Source of the DNA: Anaerococcus hydrogenalis DSM 7454
GTDB taxonomy: Bacteria; Bacillota; Clostridia; Tissierellales; Peptoniphilaceae
NCBI RefSeq assembly: GCF_000173355.1
Contig: NZ_ABXA01000031.1
Location: 42,363 to 106,362 of the forward strand
Direction: 5' to 3'
DNA length: 64,000 nt
The stretch's first letter is position 1; every line of letters starts with the position of its first letter. This document shows, piece after piece, positions 62,088-64,000 of the stretch. Below the pieces are notes generated by a model. The model was not told the origin of the DNA. It ran no database searches and worked only from the letters and a program-made list of their open reading frames with translations. Both the position numbers and the translations under genes were made by a program.

Positions 62088-64000
62088 TTATTGTTTATTC
62101 TTTCTGTTTTTGTATAAAGCAAAAGCAGAGCCCATTAATACAAGTATAGCATTTGTAGAACCTGCGACACCCGTTTTAACATTTGATTTGCTAATATCAC
62201 GTTTTATTTTACTTCCAATTGAACCACTTACTACAGAATTTGTATTTGGTACAAATTTCCATTTTCCTGTGAAAATTAAATCACCATTTTCAATTGTACC
62301 ACTTTCCTTATCATATCCTTCAAATACCCAAGTACCATCTTTTACTTTAACTTCTAATTTAGAAGGTTTTGTAGGAGAAACTTTAGTACCATTTTCTATT
62401 CCCTCTTGATTTTTTGGAAGAAGGTCTAAGATTTCTTTTGGTAGAGTTTTACCTGGTGTAGTTGATTCAAATTTGTGAGTTACTTTATATTTATTTTCTG
62501 CATGTGAAGATTTCTTCTTATAGATATGAACAGTATTGCCATCTTTGTCTGTTTCAGTTTTTACAAACTCATAGCCTTTAATATCTTTCTTAGCTTTTTT
62601 ACCATCTTCACTTTCTCGATTGGATTCCTTTTTCATCTACAAATTTAGTAACTACTTTTGAAGTATTTTCTTTCTTCTTGTAGATATGAACAATATTGCC
62701 GTCTTTATCTGTTTCAGTTTTTACAAACTCATAGCCTTTTATATCTTTCTTAGCTTTTTTACCATTTTCATTTTCTGCGATAGTATTACCTTTTTCGTCT
62801 ACGAACTTAGTAACTACTTTTGTTGAATCAGGTTTCTTTCTATAAACATAGATTATATTTCCCTTGTCATCAGTTTTTGTAGTTATTATTTCATATCCTT
62901 CGATATTTTGGCTTGGATTTTTTCCTTTTTGAGTTTGAGCAATTTCATTTCCATTTTCATCAACAAACTTAGTCACAACATCTTCGATAGGTTTAATTAC
63001 TTTCTTGTAAATATGAATTGTATTACCATTATTATCATTATTTGTACTTACATAAACGTAACCTTCAATATTTACTTGATTTTGTGTTCCTTCTTTTGGA
63101 GGAAGTAGTTGATTTCCATTTTCATCAATATATCTAGTTTCAACTTTTACAGTAGGAGCAGTTTTTTGATAAATATGGGTAATGTTACCTTTATCATCTT
63201 TTTCGGTTCTTACAAATTGATAACCTTCTATAGTTGATGCAGGATTTTCTCCAGCTTTATCAGCTAGAATTTGATTTCCTTCAGTATCAACATATCTTGT
63301 TTCAACATCTTCAAAAGGTGTTTTGCTGTAAGTGTGAATGGTATTACCATTATCATCTTTACTTGTTCTTATATAGTTGTAACCATCTATAGCTACTGAA
63401 CCTTGTTCTCCTTCCTTAGGAGGAAGTAGTTGATTTCCATTTTCATCAACATATCTTGTTTCAACTTTTGGAACAGGTGCAAGTTTTTGATAAATATGAA
63501 CGGTATTACCTTTTTCATCTTTTTCAGTTCTTACAAATTGATAACCTTCAATAGTTGATGCAGGATTTTCTCCAGTTTTATCTGCGAGAATTTGATTTCC
63601 TTCAGTATCAAAATATCTTGTTTCTACAGATGGACTAGGTGTTTGTTTAAACTTATAAACATGAACAATATTTCCATCCTTATCTGTGTAAGTCTTTACA
63701 AAATCATAAGCAGGAATATCTTTTTAACTTGCTTTCCATCTTCATCCTTAGCAAGAGGATTTCCATTTTCATCTACGAATTTAGTAACTATAGATGGACT
63801 AGGAGTAGTTTTCTTCTTGTAGATATGTTTTGTATTGCCTTTTTCATCAGTTTTTGTTTCTACAAATTCATATCCTTTGATATCTTTTTTGTCTTTTGTT
63901 CCATCTTCTTGTGGAGCTATAGTCTTACCATCTTCATCAACGTATTCTGTTACTACTTCTGGAGTTGGTTCTGCTTTCTTGTAGATATGTTTTGTATTAC
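62088..64000 (-). pseudogene. 3' part of a repeat-rich, sortase-anchored surface protein, with frameshifts
   Basis: The gene runs off the right edge. Joined across two frame breaks (63721-63725 and 62614-62626) it encodes at least nine MucBP-like repeats of about 54 residues (opening V(E/V)T(R/K)(Y/F)VDENGN and closing HIYKK), then a SHIRT-like domain (about 62244-62495; YKVTHKFESTTPGKTLPKEI, GTWVFEGYDKESGTIENGDL), and a cell-wall sorting signal: NVKTG (62169-62183), a hydrophobic stretch AILVLMGSAFAL and a KNRKNKQ tail. NVKTG stands where LPXTG is usual. One added A in the A5 run repairs the first break. The second needs one base removed, or two added, the latter giving GNPIAESEDGKK, which matches the neighbouring repeat. 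Such proteins act in adhesion. Confidence 0.85.
62500..64000 (-). repeat. Tandem array of ~160-base MucBP-like repeats
   Basis: Nine full copies and the edge of a tenth, each about 160-165 bases. Four central copies alternate between two subtypes: one with TEGNQILADK and ENPASTIEGYQFVRTEKD (63146-63310 and 63471-63630), the other with ENGNQLLPPKEG (62986-63145 and 63311-63470). The last two copies (about 62520-62815) form a third near-identical pair (KKAKKDIKGYEFVKTETDKD). Confidence 0.85.

Noticed and set aside
62500..64000. CRISPR-like repeat array
   Set aside because: Repeats are about 160 bases, in frame, and encode MucBP-like domains; there are no short repeats with unique spacers.

Overview
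This is an AT-rich window from a low-GC Gram-positive anaerobe. The gene set (Rex, rubredoxin, pyruvate:ferredoxin oxidoreductase, sortase-anchored surface protein, lipoproteins, T-box and glmS-ribozyme leaders, GlpP antiterminator) points to a Firmicute, most likely a Peptoniphilaceae coccus such as Anaerococcus. The genus is my inference from protein flavour; there is no 16S gene here. No prophage, integrase, IS transposase or CRISPR array was seen. Most genes are on the minus strand.

Layout. 1-5.6 kb: end of a membrane protein gene, a YdiF-type ABC-F ATPase (frameshifted), rex, a small membrane protein, typA, and a nonsense-interrupted anti-sigma-type ATPase. 5.7-6.6 kb: plus-strand rubredoxin and a TVP38-type membrane protein. 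6.6-11 kb: GT8 glycosyltransferase, YitT transporter-like protein, a CofE-like ligase, a zinc-ribbon protein and a sirtuin. 10.9-13.6 kb: GntR-regulated ABC exporter. 13.6-14.3 kb: a lipid-anchored barnase-like RNase with its barstar inhibitor. 14.4-15.3 kb: a frameshifted DUF523 gene, tRNA-Pro and a structured intergenic. 15.3-20 kb: BmpA/Nup-type nucleoside ABC importer. 20-23.6 kb: M42 aminopeptidase, then glpF and a GlpO-like gene behind an attenuator leader. 23.6-30.8 kb: a lipoprotein and an oligopeptide (Opp) importer. 31-32 kb: LytTR regulator plus DUF3021 protein with direct-repeat operators. 32-37.8 kb: glucitol/sorbitol PTS operon. 37.9-43.3 kb: glycerol catabolism (glpP-glpK, then glpO-oxidoreductase-DUF1667). 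43.3-43.5 kb: a palindromic repeat element. 43.5-48.3 kb: sugar transferase, RsuA, PadR, helicase-nuclease and GNAT. 48.4-53.4 kb: methionine importer operon behind a T-box. 53.6-55.6 kb: glmS with its ribozyme. 55.7-60.6 kb: nifJ and a dicarboxylate/amino acid symporter. 60.9-61.9 kb: decayed ABC exporter. 62-64 kb: 3' part of a repeat-rich cell-wall protein running off the window.

How it works together: the cell imports glycerol, sorbitol, peptides, nucleosides, methionine and dicarboxylates/amino acids and ferments via pyruvate:ferredoxin oxidoreductase, with Rex a plausible redox sensor. Much regulation is by RNA: a Met T-box, a GlmS ribozyme and three terminator leaders that fit GlpP antitermination.

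A striking property is the number of broken reading frames: at least nine single-base-type frameshifts, most repairable by adding one A to an A5-A6 run. Their clustering in homopolymers and inside otherwise intact operons suggests sequencing or assembly error for most, while the nonsense codon at 5532 and the internal deletion near 61480 look like real decay.
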